The notes: generated from the sequence alone by a model not told the origin. DNA of 8,410 nucleotides from Thermoplasmata archaeon (GCA_030637965.1 DAOWFO010000057.1:1-8410); one strand, 5' to 3'. Shown: positions 1-6,611, numbered from the stretch's first letter. A program made the numbers and translations.

Positions 1-192
1 ATTAAAGCAGCCTCTGAAATTAGTATTTATCTATATTTCACTCCAATATTATCAACAATTATCGGCTATTTTTTACTTGATGAAAAAATTACATTATTAT
101 TCATATTAGGAGGTGCTTTAGTAATATTTGGTCTCTATATTATAAACGCACATAGACTGCCAATAAAAATGAAAAACAATAATAATCTCTAA
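1..192 (+). CDS. DMT/EamA family transporter, C-terminal fragment
   Basis: This is the last 63 codons of a gene whose start lies outside the window, ending in TAA at 190-192. The visible residues fit the final two membrane helices of a drug/metabolite transporter (EamA fold). A helix begins near SEISIYLYFTPILSTIIGY, followed by a short loop with LLDEKIT, which matches the usual LxGExLT turn. Then comes a last helix with the GGALVIFGLYI pattern and a short basic tail (HRLPIKMKNN). Family members are inner-membrane exporters or importers of small metabolites; the substrate cannot be told from this end. The gene stops 44 bases before the tRNA. The family assignment rests on the last-helix pattern alone, but that pattern is characteristic. 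Confidence 0.8.
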   Translation: MKAASEISIYLYFTPILSTIIGYFLLDEKITLLFILGGALVIFGLYIINAHRLPIKMKNNNNL

Positions 193-199
193 AACCTAA

Positions 200-213
200 A
201 CTTTTATTATTAT
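200..213 (+). promoter_or_regulatory. TATA element of tRNA-Leu
   Basis: A TTTTATTATTAT stretch preceded by a purine-containing AACCTAAAC segment lies about 25-35 bases ahead of the tRNA 5' end. That is the spacing expected for an archaeal TATA box with its BRE. The call is by position and composition only, and the background is very AT-rich. Confidence 0.4.
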
Positions 214-236
214 CAAAATATTCATGCTTTTCTAAT

Positions 237-321
237 GCAGGGGTAGCCAAGCCAGGTCAACGGCGACAGACTCAAGATCTGTTCCTGTAGAGGTTCAGGA
301 GTTCGAATCTCCTCCCCTGCA
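237..321 (+). tRNA. tRNA-Leu (anticodon CAA)
   Basis: A full cloverleaf can be folded by eye. The acceptor stem GCAGGGG (237-243) pairs with CCCCTGC (314-320), with discriminator A at 321. The anticodon stem ACAGA/TCTGT (266-270, 278-282) encloses the loop CTCAAGA, giving anticodon CAA at 273-275, which reads UUG. A long variable arm has a CCT/AGG stem (284-286, 291-293), as expected for class II tRNA-Leu. The T stem AGGAG/CTCCT (297-301, 309-313) encloses TTCGAAT. There is no intron, and CCA is not encoded. T at 244 is U8, the base thiolated by ThiI in organisms that have it. Confidence 0.97.
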
Positions 322-322
322 C

Positions 323-331
323 TTTTTATTT
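323..331 (+). terminator. T-rich stop signal after tRNA-Leu
   Basis: A TTTTTATTT run begins two bases after the tRNA discriminator base. Archaeal RNA polymerase commonly stops at T runs directly after tRNA genes, so this is the likely end of the primary transcript. Confidence 0.5.
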
Positions 332-471
332 ATATATAATATTAAGCTAAACTAACTTAAATTTTAAGAAAATAATAAATATAACTATAAGAACAACTTA
401 AATACTTGGTTGGAACATCCTTTCCTCTTAAACTCTATTTCTTTATAATTCAGATTTGTAGATGGTAATAT

Positions 472-2241
472 TCAAATCGATCTATCACTGTATTTATATA
501 CATTTTGTAAATATTCAAAATCCATTTCATATACAAACTGATCAATGAGGTTTAAATCTTCTTTATTTTTTTCTTCGATTTCTGATGAATTTAGATCCAG
601 GGCAATAGCTTCATTATTTTTTAATCTATTAATGCTTAGTGTGATATTCTCAATCATTTGAATAATAGTTGAGGTTCCAGATATATTTTTTAAATCAATG
701 ATAGCATGTTCCATTAAATCTAAGGAAGTTGTATAATTATTTAACCATATATTACTAATTATGTCAATTATTTTTTCTTTATCATTTTGATTAAATATTT
801 TATTAATTTCTATCCAAAGATGTTCTGTAAGCCATGCTTGTAGTTGTACATTTATATCAAAAATTGTGAATATGCCAGAGACGTCTTCTCCACTTTTTAT
901 CTTGTTTATTGCAATTTCTTCTAAAATATTATTCTCGTATAAAAAAACGTCTTCTGCTTTTATAAAACTTGTTAAGTTGTCGTAACCATATATATTAAAA
1001 AGCTCCTGTGATAAAGCAGCAGCTTCGCCTGTCTCGTAAGGGTCGAATATTTCATTATCGCATATATGAAAAGGAACAAATATCGAAGAGCAGGCAAGAT
1101 TTGCTGAAAACCATCCTCCACTAAGAATTTCGTAATTTTCACTAGGAATTTTATAGATAGCCACAGCTTCATTTTCATAAATATCTTCGCACATTGGTCG
1201 AAGCCCATCAAGATCATTGCCTTTAATACGAGACCAATTAATCATGTCTTTAACAGTGATGGAGCCGTACTTAGAATTTATATTCTCCAACATTTCATCT
1301 TCCCATGCTTTGAATCTATTGCACACTCTAATTTTTGCTTTTTCACCGTCTATATTCAATAACTCTACGCTATAATCTCCAACAGTTTCTCTCTCCCCAA
1401 GATTTATATCGACTTTATTTCCTATAATTATAAACGTATTATAAATAAATTTAAAAAAAGGAACTTGCCGAACTAAAATGGAATCCTCGTTTACTCCTAA
1501 AATTTTCACTCCAAATAATGAATTCAATCGGAGTGTATCTCCTTTATTAACATACGACTCTTTTTCAAAATCAAAAGATGGAGCAATTGGAAGACTCTTA
1601 TGAATCTGACTTTTCCAAAGTTCTTTCGGGTAATTCGACATCACTCCAACCCCATCAACAATTTTTTTTATATTATAACGATACGCATCTGCCTCAATAA
1701 TATAGCCGCTGGCGGGTCCCACCACAAAAAGGTTTTCTGATATTCCTGTTGCATGCAATTTATCTACAGCATCTTCAGTAAGAAATGAAACTGCCTCATC
1801 AATACCCTGAGCTTTTTCACAAGCATATCTTATCCAATCGAAATCATCCCATGCATTTATAGTTGGATTTACCCAATTTGAATTTGTATCTGCATCACCA
1901 AATGCTAAACCCCTATCAGTAAGAGTCATTCCAGCTTTTACGATATTTGGAATGACATCATCTTTTGATGTCACTCCAATATATTTATGTTTATTAGTTG
2001 AGATCATTTCTATCCCAGTCCAGGGGTAATGATAAGTATACTCATATCCCTCTGGAACAATACATAATACCTGAAGACCAGGTCTACTTGGATCTCTGAC
2101 TTTCAAAAAAAGATTATAGTCTCCTTTTGTTGAATCCCCACAGGCTAAAATGTCTTTGCAACCCTCAACACCTAAGGGTAAAATAATGCCAATGAGAAGA
2201 AATGATATGAAGATAACACAAAATCCTCTGTTTTTAAACAT
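472..2241 (-). CDS. Secreted Ntn-hydrolase (C69/C45-like amidohydrolase/acyltransferase)
   Basis: A 589-residue protein. Residues 1-27 are a signal peptide: a basic start (KNR), then a hydrophobic core to about residue 23, ending in VEG. Cys28 follows at once (GCKDILACGDST), as in C69 dipeptidases and related Ntn hydrolases, where cleavage exposes a catalytic N-terminal cysteine. Further family-like segments are KVRDPSRPG (47-55), YPWTGIEMISTNKH (72-85), GLAFGDADTNSNWVNP (111-126), SENLFVVGP (168-176) and MSNYP (201-205). The domain resumes at about 310 with SRIKGNDLDGLRPMCED (337-353) and GGWFSANLACSSIFVP (375-390). Residues about 228-306 look like an inserted beta-rich segment. A helical tail (about 480-589) has no motif I recognise. 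The likely role is cleaving an amide bond in a peptide or acylated compound outside the membrane; the substrate is unknown. VEGC could also be read as a lipobox, making this a lipoprotein. The gene lies 86 bases downstream of glgP with its own TATA box. The start fits a weak AGGTTAT ribosome site close to ATG. Confidence 0.8.
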   Translation of the reverse strand: MFKNRGFCVIFISFLLIGIILPLGVEGCKDILACGDSTKGDYNLFLKVRDPSRPGLQVLCIVPEGYEYTYHYPWTGIEMISTNKHKYIGVTSKDDVIPNIVKAGMTLTDRGLAFGDADTNSNWVNPTINAWDDFDWIRYACEKAQGIDEAVSFLTEDAVDKLHATGISENLFVVGPASGYIIEADAYRYNIKKIVDGVGVMSNYPKELWKSQIHKSLPIAPSFDFEKESYVNKGDTLRLNSLFGVKILGVNEDSILVRQVPFFKFIYNTFIIIGNKVDINLGERETVGDYSVELLNIDGEKAKIRVCNRFKAWEDEMLENINSKYGSITVKDMINWSRIKGNDLDGLRPMCEDIYENEAVAIYKIPSENYEILSGGWFSANLACSSIFVPFHICDNEIFDPYETGEAAALSQELFNIYGYDNLTSFIKAEDVFLYENNILEEIAINKIKSGEDVSGIFTIFDINVQLQAWLTEHLWIEINKIFNQNDKEKIIDIISNIWLNNYTTSLDLMEHAIIDLKNISGTSTIIQMIENITLSINRLKNNEAIALDLNSSEIEEKNKEDLNLIDQFVYEMDFEYLQNVYKYSDRSI

Positions 2242-2263
2242 ATAACCTTTTTAGTATTATCTT

Positions 2264-2277
2264 AAAAATATAAAAAG
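2264..2277 (-). promoter_or_regulatory. TATA box of the Ntn-hydrolase gene
   Basis: The minus-strand reads CTTTTTATATTTTT, centred about 30 bases ahead of the ATG at 2241. Transcription would begin only a few bases before the start codon, so the mRNA would be nearly leaderless. This would give the gene its own transcript, separate from glgP upstream. Confidence 0.5.
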
Positions 2278-2283
2278 ATTTCT

Positions 2284-2323
2284 TGAAAAATGACGGTTTT
2301 TTCTTTGATTTACCCATTTTTCA
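2284..2323. repeat. Inverted repeat between glgP and the Ntn-hydrolase gene
   Basis: TGAAAAATG (2284-2292) and CATTTTTCA (2315-2323) are perfect 9-base inverted copies separated by 22 bases. They lie just past the glgP stop codon and just upstream of the next gene's TATA box. In the glgP transcript they could form a stem followed, after a few bases, by CTTTTTATATTTTT, which would suit a terminator. As DNA they could equally be a regulator site for the downstream promoter. The arms are AT-rich, so chance is possible. Confidence 0.4.
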
Positions 2324-2327
2324 TATT

Positions 2328-4037
2328 TTACATAAAATATGCATTTAAAACATATTGTAGAACCATTCTATTTGTGTTAAAAAACGATGCATTAATTGCA
2401 ATACAACTCCTCATCGTCCGTATCCAATTTTCCCTATCTTTATAGAATTTAGGCATGATCCAAGTCTCAAGTTTATGATACAGGTCGTTTCTATCTTTAT
2501 TGTCATCAGATGAATCATTTACCGTTTTCTCAGTACCTATTGACCATCCTGTGATATTTTCAATGCATCCTTCAAGCCACCAGCCATCAAGAGTACTGAA
2601 TTGTGGTACACCGTTGTGCGCTGCTTTCATACCCGACGTTCCTGAAGCTTCAAATGGTCGACGTGGTGTGTTAAGCCATATATCTGATCCAGCTGTCATT
2701 ATTTTACCAATTCTCATATTGTAGTTGTGGATGAAGGCTATTTTTACTTTGCCGTTTGTTGATTTCATAACATCGTAGATGTGCTTAATCGAATTCTTAC
2801 CCGAGTTATCTTTAGGATGTGCTTTTCCAGCATAAATTATCTGAATAGGTCCTACTTTTTCGGCAATATTTATCAACCTTTCTGGATCTGATATTAAAAG
2901 ATCAGGTCGTTTATACTCAGTTTGTCTCCGAGCGAATCCGATAGTGAAATCGTTATAGTTCATACCTTTATTGTAACGACCGTTAACAAAATCAATTAGT
3001 TCTCTTTTTGCCTCAGAATGTGATTCCCATATCTCTTGTTTGTTGATGTTAAATGCAGAACGTAGGATAAATGGATCCGAACGCCAACCTGGTATATGTT
3101 TGTCAAATAGTCTTTGAAAAGGTTTAGAGACCCAGGTAGAACTATGAACGCCATTTGTTATAGAATCTATAGAGTGGCCTGGAAACAAATTTCTTGAAAT
3201 CTCCCCATGTTTTTTTGCAACACCATTGACATAATGACTAAAAAATAATGCAAGTTTAGTCATATTTAATTTGTTTTCAAAAGTAATCTCATTTATGAAT
3301 GAATCTGGTAGTAAATCACCAACCATTGGTTTAGCAAAAGATAAATCAAAATGATCATGACCTGCTGCAACAGGTGTGTGAGTAGTAAAAACGCATTGTT
3401 CTCGGACTTTTTCAATATCTTTAAACTGGTTATAAAGTTCAAGAGTTAATAGAGCAGCATGCCCCTCATTCATATGATATTTATCTATAGTTTTATATCC
3501 AAGAGCCTTTAATATTCGAACTCCACCTACACCGAGGATTATTTCTTGAGCAAGTCGATACTTTTCATCACCGCCATATAAATGTTTTGTAATTTTTCTA
3601 TCCCAATTATCATTTCCTTTAATATTTGAATCTAGGAAAAAAACGGGAACCATATAGTCATTTATACCTTTATATTGGTAATGCCAGACACGTAGTTTCA
3701 CATTCCTACCATCTATTTTTATTTTTGTCGTACTAGGGAGTAGTTTCAAAAAATTCGCTACGTCAAATCGTATCGGCATCTCAAGCTGATTCCCATTTTC
3801 ATCTATTTTCTGGTAAAAATAACCCTTTTCAGAGAGAAGGGTGACGCCTACTAGTGGAACATTTAAATCAGCACAGGATTTGATGGTATCTCCTGCGAGA
3901 ACTCCAAGACCGCCACTATATGTTGGTATTTGTTCATTAATGCCAATCTCCATTGAAAAATAAGCAATCTTCGGCTTTCCATCAAGATTGGCTATAGGGG
4001 ATTTTTTAAATGGTTGATTGATAAGTTCTCTTTCCAT
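2328..4037 (-). CDS. glgP: Alpha-glucan (glycogen/maltodextrin) phosphorylase, GT35
   Basis: A 569-residue enzyme that splits alpha-1,4-glucans with phosphate to release glucose-1-phosphate, using pyridoxal phosphate. The family landmarks appear in order: AYFSMEIGINEQIPTYSGGLG (25-45), LAGDTIKSCADL (47-58), DKYHMNEGHAALL (185-197), TTHTPVAAGHDHF (218-230), NGVHSSTW (295-302), GFARRQTEYKRPDLL (367-381), AGKAHPKD (403-410), and PRRPFEASGTSGMKAAHNG (458-476), where Lys471 is the expected PLP-binding lysine. STLDGWWLEG (481-490) follows. The length matches the short, unregulated phosphorylases of archaea and many bacteria, not the roughly 800-residue bacterial/animal form with its regulatory N-terminal part. 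It is cytoplasmic and has no signal peptide. The start ATG has GGTGG ten bases upstream as ribosome site. No glycogen synthase or debranching gene lies in the window. The assignment is firm; the preferred chain length is not known. Confidence 0.96.
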   Translation of the reverse strand: MERELINQPFKKSPIANLDGKPKIAYFSMEIGINEQIPTYSGGLGVLAGDTIKSCADLNVPLVGVTLLSEKGYFYQKIDENGNQLEMPIRFDVANFLKLLPSTTKIKIDGRNVKLRVWHYQYKGINDYMVPVFFLDSNIKGNDNWDRKITKHLYGGDEKYRLAQEIILGVGGVRILKALGYKTIDKYHMNEGHAALLTLELYNQFKDIEKVREQCVFTTHTPVAAGHDHFDLSFAKPMVGDLLPDSFINEITFENKLNMTKLALFFSHYVNGVAKKHGEISRNLFPGHSIDSITNGVHSSTWVSKPFQRLFDKHIPGWRSDPFILRSAFNINKQEIWESHSEAKRELIDFVNGRYNKGMNYNDFTIGFARRQTEYKRPDLLISDPERLINIAEKVGPIQIIYAGKAHPKDNSGKNSIKHIYDVMKSTNGKVKIAFIHNYNMRIGKIMTAGSDIWLNTPRRPFEASGTSGMKAAHNGVPQFSTLDGWWLEGCIENITGWSIGTEKTVNDSSDDNKDRNDLYHKLETWIMPKFYKDRENWIRTMRSCIAINASFFNTNRMVLQYVLNAYFM

Positions 4038-4094
4038 CCTTTCTTTCCACCGTTTAGATTATAGTAAGGGATTTTATGGTGATATTAATACAAT

Positions 4095-4106
4095 GATTTA
4101 TAATTT
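4095..4106 (-). promoter_or_regulatory. Candidate TATA box of glgP
   Basis: Minus-strand AAATTATAAATC, centred about 63 bases ahead of the glgP ATG. It would give a leader of roughly 35-40 bases that contains the GGTGG ribosome site. Read-through from the Sm-like gene upstream is also possible. Confidence 0.35.
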
Positions 4107-4121
4107 ACCTTTTTGTGTAAA

Positions 4122-4141
4122 AATTATTGAACGTAATAATT
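4122..4141. repeat. AT-rich inverted repeat upstream of glgP promoter
   Basis: AATTATT (4122-4128) and AATAATT (4135-4141) are inverted copies around a 6-base centre, about 16 bases upstream of the candidate glgP TATA box. A second small inverted repeat, TAAAAG/CTTTTA (4148-4153, 4157-4162), lies just beyond it. Position suits an operator, but sequences this AT-rich form such repeats by chance. Confidence 0.25.
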
Positions 4142-4170
4142 ATTTTTTAAAAGAGACTTTTACTTTATAT

Positions 4171-4413
4171 TCAGTCTTTTGTGGAACAATTTTTTTTAAT
4201 ATATTTTCCATTCTTGTTTTTTGGTTTGATTGCAATTACGGTATCTATGCTTAAACATCCTAGTCCTTGCAAAGAATCAACTGTAATAAAACCATCAATA
4301 TAATCTACATCATCAAGTATGCCAGTAACTACACTTGCCCTATCTGCTCCTGGTTCTTTAGTTACGATCTTGCAGTATCTTCCTTTCAATTTTTCCATAT
4401 ATTTTCTTACCAT
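4171..4413 (-). CDS. Small Sm-like (Lsm-type fold) protein
   Basis: An 80-residue protein with no signal peptide or membrane segment. Its core, about residues 10-65, alternates short beta-strand patterns with turns: GRYCKIVTKEPG, then ASVVTGILDDVDYIDGFITVDS, then GLGCLSIDTVIAIKPK. The order (an opening strand, a G-x-L strand, a D-x-D turn, a strand with xVDS, and a final VxAIKP strand) is what small Sm/Lsm-like barrels show. I therefore infer a small RNA- or nucleic-acid-binding or scaffold protein. This is a fold-level inference; the Sm1/Sm2 signature is not exact. The tail (KNKNGKYIKK) is basic. The reading frame extends four codons further to a GTG at 4425, but that GTG is part of a GGTGA ribosome site placed six bases before the ATG at 4413, so the ATG is the better start. 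It is followed by glgP on the same strand after 133 bases. Confidence 0.65.
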   Translation of the reverse strand: MVRKYMEKLKGRYCKIVTKEPGADRASVVTGILDDVDYIDGFITVDSLQGLGCLSIDTVIAIKPKNKNGKYIKKNCSTKD

Positions 4414-4442
4414 TTTTTTCACCACTATTTTTTCATTTCACT

Positions 4443-4461
4443 GTCTATGATACTTATAGAC
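4443..4461. promoter_or_regulatory. Palindrome over a TATA-like element upstream of the Sm-like gene
   Basis: GTCTATGATACTTATAGAC has inverted 6-base arms (GTCTAT/ATAGAC) around a 7-base centre. On the minus strand it contains TCTATAAGT, a TATA-like element about 40 bases ahead of the ATG at 4413. If that is the working TATA box, a protein bound here would block it; if transcription starts further up, the same bases would form an RNA stem in the leader. Confidence 0.4.
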
Positions 4462-4498
4462 GTGATATTTATTTTCATGTTAAATGTTCACAATAAAC

Positions 4499-4512
4499 AA
4501 TATATAAAATTT
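4499..4512 (-). promoter_or_regulatory. Second candidate TATA box for the Sm-like gene
   Basis: Minus-strand AAATTTTATATATT is the strongest TATA match in the divergent region. Use of this site would give a leader of about 65 bases that carries the palindrome at 4443-4461 and the GGTGA ribosome site. Confidence 0.4.
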
Positions 4513-4655
4513 TGGTGGTAAATAATCGGAATACAATAATTGCAATTTGAAATATTAACAAAAGTTGCAGAATTAAAATATTTTTAACTTATGGATTGTG
4601 TTATCTTTTTAAGTAATATACATTACAAGTCTGGAAATTAAAATTTGATGTCCAC

Positions 4656-4667
4656 TAATTATATGTA
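4656..4667 (+). promoter_or_regulatory. TATA box of the thiI-like/panE operon
   Basis: TAATTATATGTA lies about 30 bases ahead of the GTG at 4691. This predicts transcription starting at or next to the start codon. No ribosome binding site precedes the GTG, which agrees with a leaderless message. Confidence 0.5.
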
Positions 4668-4690
4668 ATAAAAAATGCATTTAACTAGTT

Positions 4691-5602
4691 GTGAAATACA
4701 AGCTTATATTAATTAGATATGGTGAAATTGCATTAAAAGGTAAAGCTACAAGGAGATATTTTGAGAACGTCCTAGTAAGAAATATTAAAACAGTTTTAAA
4801 AACTAAAAATATAACTCATAGAGTAAAAAAGGAATGGGGCAGGATATTTGTTTACACAGACCAAATAAACGAAAGCATTGATGTGATACAAAGAATTTTT
4901 GGGATAACCTCTATCAGCCCATCACTTAAGACAACAGCGAATATTGATGATATTTCTAATTCTGTTATTGAAATTTCAAAAGAAAATTTGGCAAAAGAAA
5001 AAAGCTTTGCATTAAGAGTCACAAGAACAGGAAGCCATGAATTTACAAGTAATGATGTTGCAATAAGAATTGGAAATGATATTGTTAATGTAACTCATGC
5101 AAAAGTAGATTTAGACACACCAGATTTTGAGTTATTTATCGAAATTCGCAATGAAAACGCCTATCTTTTTATAAAAAAAATCCGTGGAACGGGAGGTATG
5201 CCACAAGGTACGCAGGGAAAAGTTCTCGCTTTGATTGACAAGCCAGAATCTATCTTGGCAGCATGGTATCTCATAAAAAGAGGATGTAAAGTTATTTTTT
5301 TAATTGAGGATAAATCCAATATCTCTATCCTAAAATCAATAATTTCTAGATGGTATCTTGATTCAAGTATTATTACATCAGATTTTAAAAAAAACATCTA
5401 TGATAATTTATATAATAAGACGAATGAAGAAAATTGTGATGCTGTTGTTACTGGTCAATTTCTTGATGAGAACCTATTAGTTACTTTATCTGATATAACA
5501 CAATTAAAAAGACAAGTTAAATCTCTGATTTTACATCCATTGATTGCTATGGAGGAGGATGAAATAAATATTAAATGTGAGGAGATAGGAATATCAATAT
5601 GA
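4691..5602 (+). CDS. ThiI-like THUMP protein with degenerate PP-loop domain
   Basis: A 303-residue relative of ThiI, which makes 4-thiouridine at U8 of tRNA. The N-terminal half is typical: LILIRYGEIALKGKATRRYFE (5-25), a ferredoxin-like part, then a THUMP domain to about residue 165 (RVTRTGSHEFTSNDVAIRIG, then FELFIEIRNENAYLF). The linker GTGGMPQGTQGKVLAL (166-181) is also ThiI-like. After it, where ThiI has the ATP-binding SGGxDSP loop, this protein has IDKPES (182-187), followed by ILAAWYLIKRGCKV, which aligns again. The CxxC-R segment with the catalytic cysteine is not recognisable. AVVTGQ and LHPLIAMEEDEI keep traces of later motifs, and the protein ends at EEIGISI where ThiI has its IGTYE segment. 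It should still bind tRNA but is not expected to activate or thiolate it. The frame is intact, so this is not simply decay. The start is GTG without a ribosome site, probably leaderless. The stop overlaps the panE start by ATGA. Confidence 0.8.
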   Translation: MKYKLILIRYGEIALKGKATRRYFENVLVRNIKTVLKTKNITHRVKKEWGRIFVYTDQINESIDVIQRIFGITSISPSLKTTANIDDISNSVIEISKENLAKEKSFALRVTRTGSHEFTSNDVAIRIGNDIVNVTHAKVDLDTPDFELFIEIRNENAYLFIKKIRGTGGMPQGTQGKVLALIDKPESILAAWYLIKRGCKVIFLIEDKSNISILKSIISRWYLDSSIITSDFKKNIYDNLYNKTNEENCDAVVTGQFLDENLLVTLSDITQLKRQVKSLILHPLIAMEEDEINIKCEEIGISI

Positions 5603-6501
5603 ATATAGTCATACTTGGTGCAGGTGCAATAGGATCCTTATTTGGTGCTTTACTGTCAAAAAAAAATAATGTAGTATTAATCGGTAGATCAATACACATA
5701 AACGCTATTAAAAAAGAAAATTTAATAATTGAGGGTTTTACACAATTTAAAAATAAAATTCCTGCCGTACATTCAATTAGTGAAATAAAAATCTGTCCGG
5801 ATCTTATAATAATAACTGTAAAATCATATGATACAGAATCTGCATTAAAGAAAGCACGAAATATTATTGATAAAAATACAGTAATTCTATCGTTTCAAAA
5901 TGGATTGGATAACATAGATAAAATTGGAAAAATTGCAGTACGAAAACAGATAATAGCTGGTACCACAACACATGGTTCAATATTTCAAAAACCAGGGCTT
6001 ATTAAACATACGGGTAAAGGAAAAACTGTTATTGGAGAATTAGATGGGAGAAAAACTGGTCGGATTATGAAGATTTTAGATGTATTCAATGAGGTAGGTA
6101 TTGAAACAAAGTTTAGCAAGAATATTCTAAAGGAGATGTGGATTAAGACAATAGTAAATTCTAGCATAAATCCCTTAACAACAATTTTTCAATGTAAAAA
6201 CGGTTATCTTTTAGAAAACCCCTTGTTGGAGAATATAGTAAAGAAAGTGTGTGAAGAATCTACAAAAATTGCAAATAGTGAAGGAATATATTTGTCTATT
6301 GAGGATATGTATCAAAAGACGAGAGAGGTTATTGATGATACTTCTGAGAATTACTCTTCAATGTTTCAAAGTTATAAGAAAGGAAAAAAAACAGAAATCG
6401 AATCTATAAATGGTATTTTAATAAAAATTGGTAAAATAAATGATGTTGATATTACAATTAATAATATACTATTATACATAGTAAATTCGATGGTAAATTA
6501 A
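5599..6501 (+). CDS. panE: 2-dehydropantoate 2-reductase (ketopantoate reductase)
   Basis: A 300-residue cytoplasmic enzyme that reduces ketopantoate to pantoate with NAD(P)H, a step towards coenzyme A. The N-terminal Rossmann domain shows GAGAIG at 7-12 and GR at 29-30, which usually contact the nucleotide. QNGLDN (100-105) contains the conserved Asn101. The helical C-terminal domain has KEMWIKTIVNSSINPLT (178-194), with Lys183 in the position of the catalytic lysine of the family. SSMFQSYKKGKKTEIESING (253-272) has Glu266 in the position of the second catalytic residue. Length is normal and all expected key residues are present. The start overlaps the thiI-like stop (ATGA), with AGGA eight bases before the ATG, so the two are translated from one message. 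In archaea pantoate then goes to pantoate kinase and phosphopantothenate synthetase; neither is in the window. Related reductases for other 2-keto acids exist, so the exact substrate is a family-level call. Confidence 0.9.
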   Translation: MNIVILGAGAIGSLFGALLSKKNNVVLIGRSIHINAIKKENLIIEGFTQFKNKIPAVHSISEIKICPDLIIITVKSYDTESALKKARNIIDKNTVILSFQNGLDNIDKIGKIAVRKQIIAGTTTHGSIFQKPGLIKHTGKGKTVIGELDGRKTGRIMKILDVFNEVGIETKFSKNILKEMWIKTIVNSSINPLTTIFQCKNGYLLENPLLENIVKKVCEESTKIANSEGIYLSIEDMYQKTREVIDDTSENYSSMFQSYKKGKKTEIESINGILIKIGKINDVDITINNILLYIVNSMVN

Positions 6502-6556
6502 ATTTTATTGTAAATTATATTGATTTTATTTAAATATAGATTATTAATTTAACCGA

Positions 6557-6570
6557 TATTTTTATATAAA
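6557..6570 (+). promoter_or_regulatory. Promoter of the metalloprotease gene
   Basis: TTTATATAA (6561-6569) preceded by AACCGATAT, a plausible BRE. It predicts a start near 6590 and a leader of about 20 bases that includes AAGG at 6597-6600. The gene therefore probably has its own transcript apart from panE, which ended at 6501. Confidence 0.55.
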
Positions 6571-6611
6571 CTGCAGGTTATATTATTTACCAAGCTAAGG
6601 AAACATTGAGA

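Noticed and set aside
391..420. TATA-like CTTAAATACTTGG between the tRNA and the Ntn-hydrolase gene, possible small RNA promoter
   Set aside because: No transcript structure or stop signal follows, and it points into the 3' end of a gene on the other strand.
4018..4254. Plus-strand frame of 78 codons across the glgP start and the gap upstream
   Set aside because: It overlaps two minus-strand genes, has no ribosome site and encodes low-complexity hydrophobic sequence.
4267..4521. Open frame of 84 codons on the plus strand opposite the Sm-like gene
   Set aside because: Its product is a hydrophobic, Phe/His-rich sequence typical of the complement of an AT-rich gene. The minus-strand frame has a ribosome site and a folded-protein pattern.
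4613..4626. GTAATATACATTAC inverted repeat upstream of the thiI-like promoter
   Set aside because: Arms are only five bases and AT-rich; such repeats are expected by chance at this base composition.
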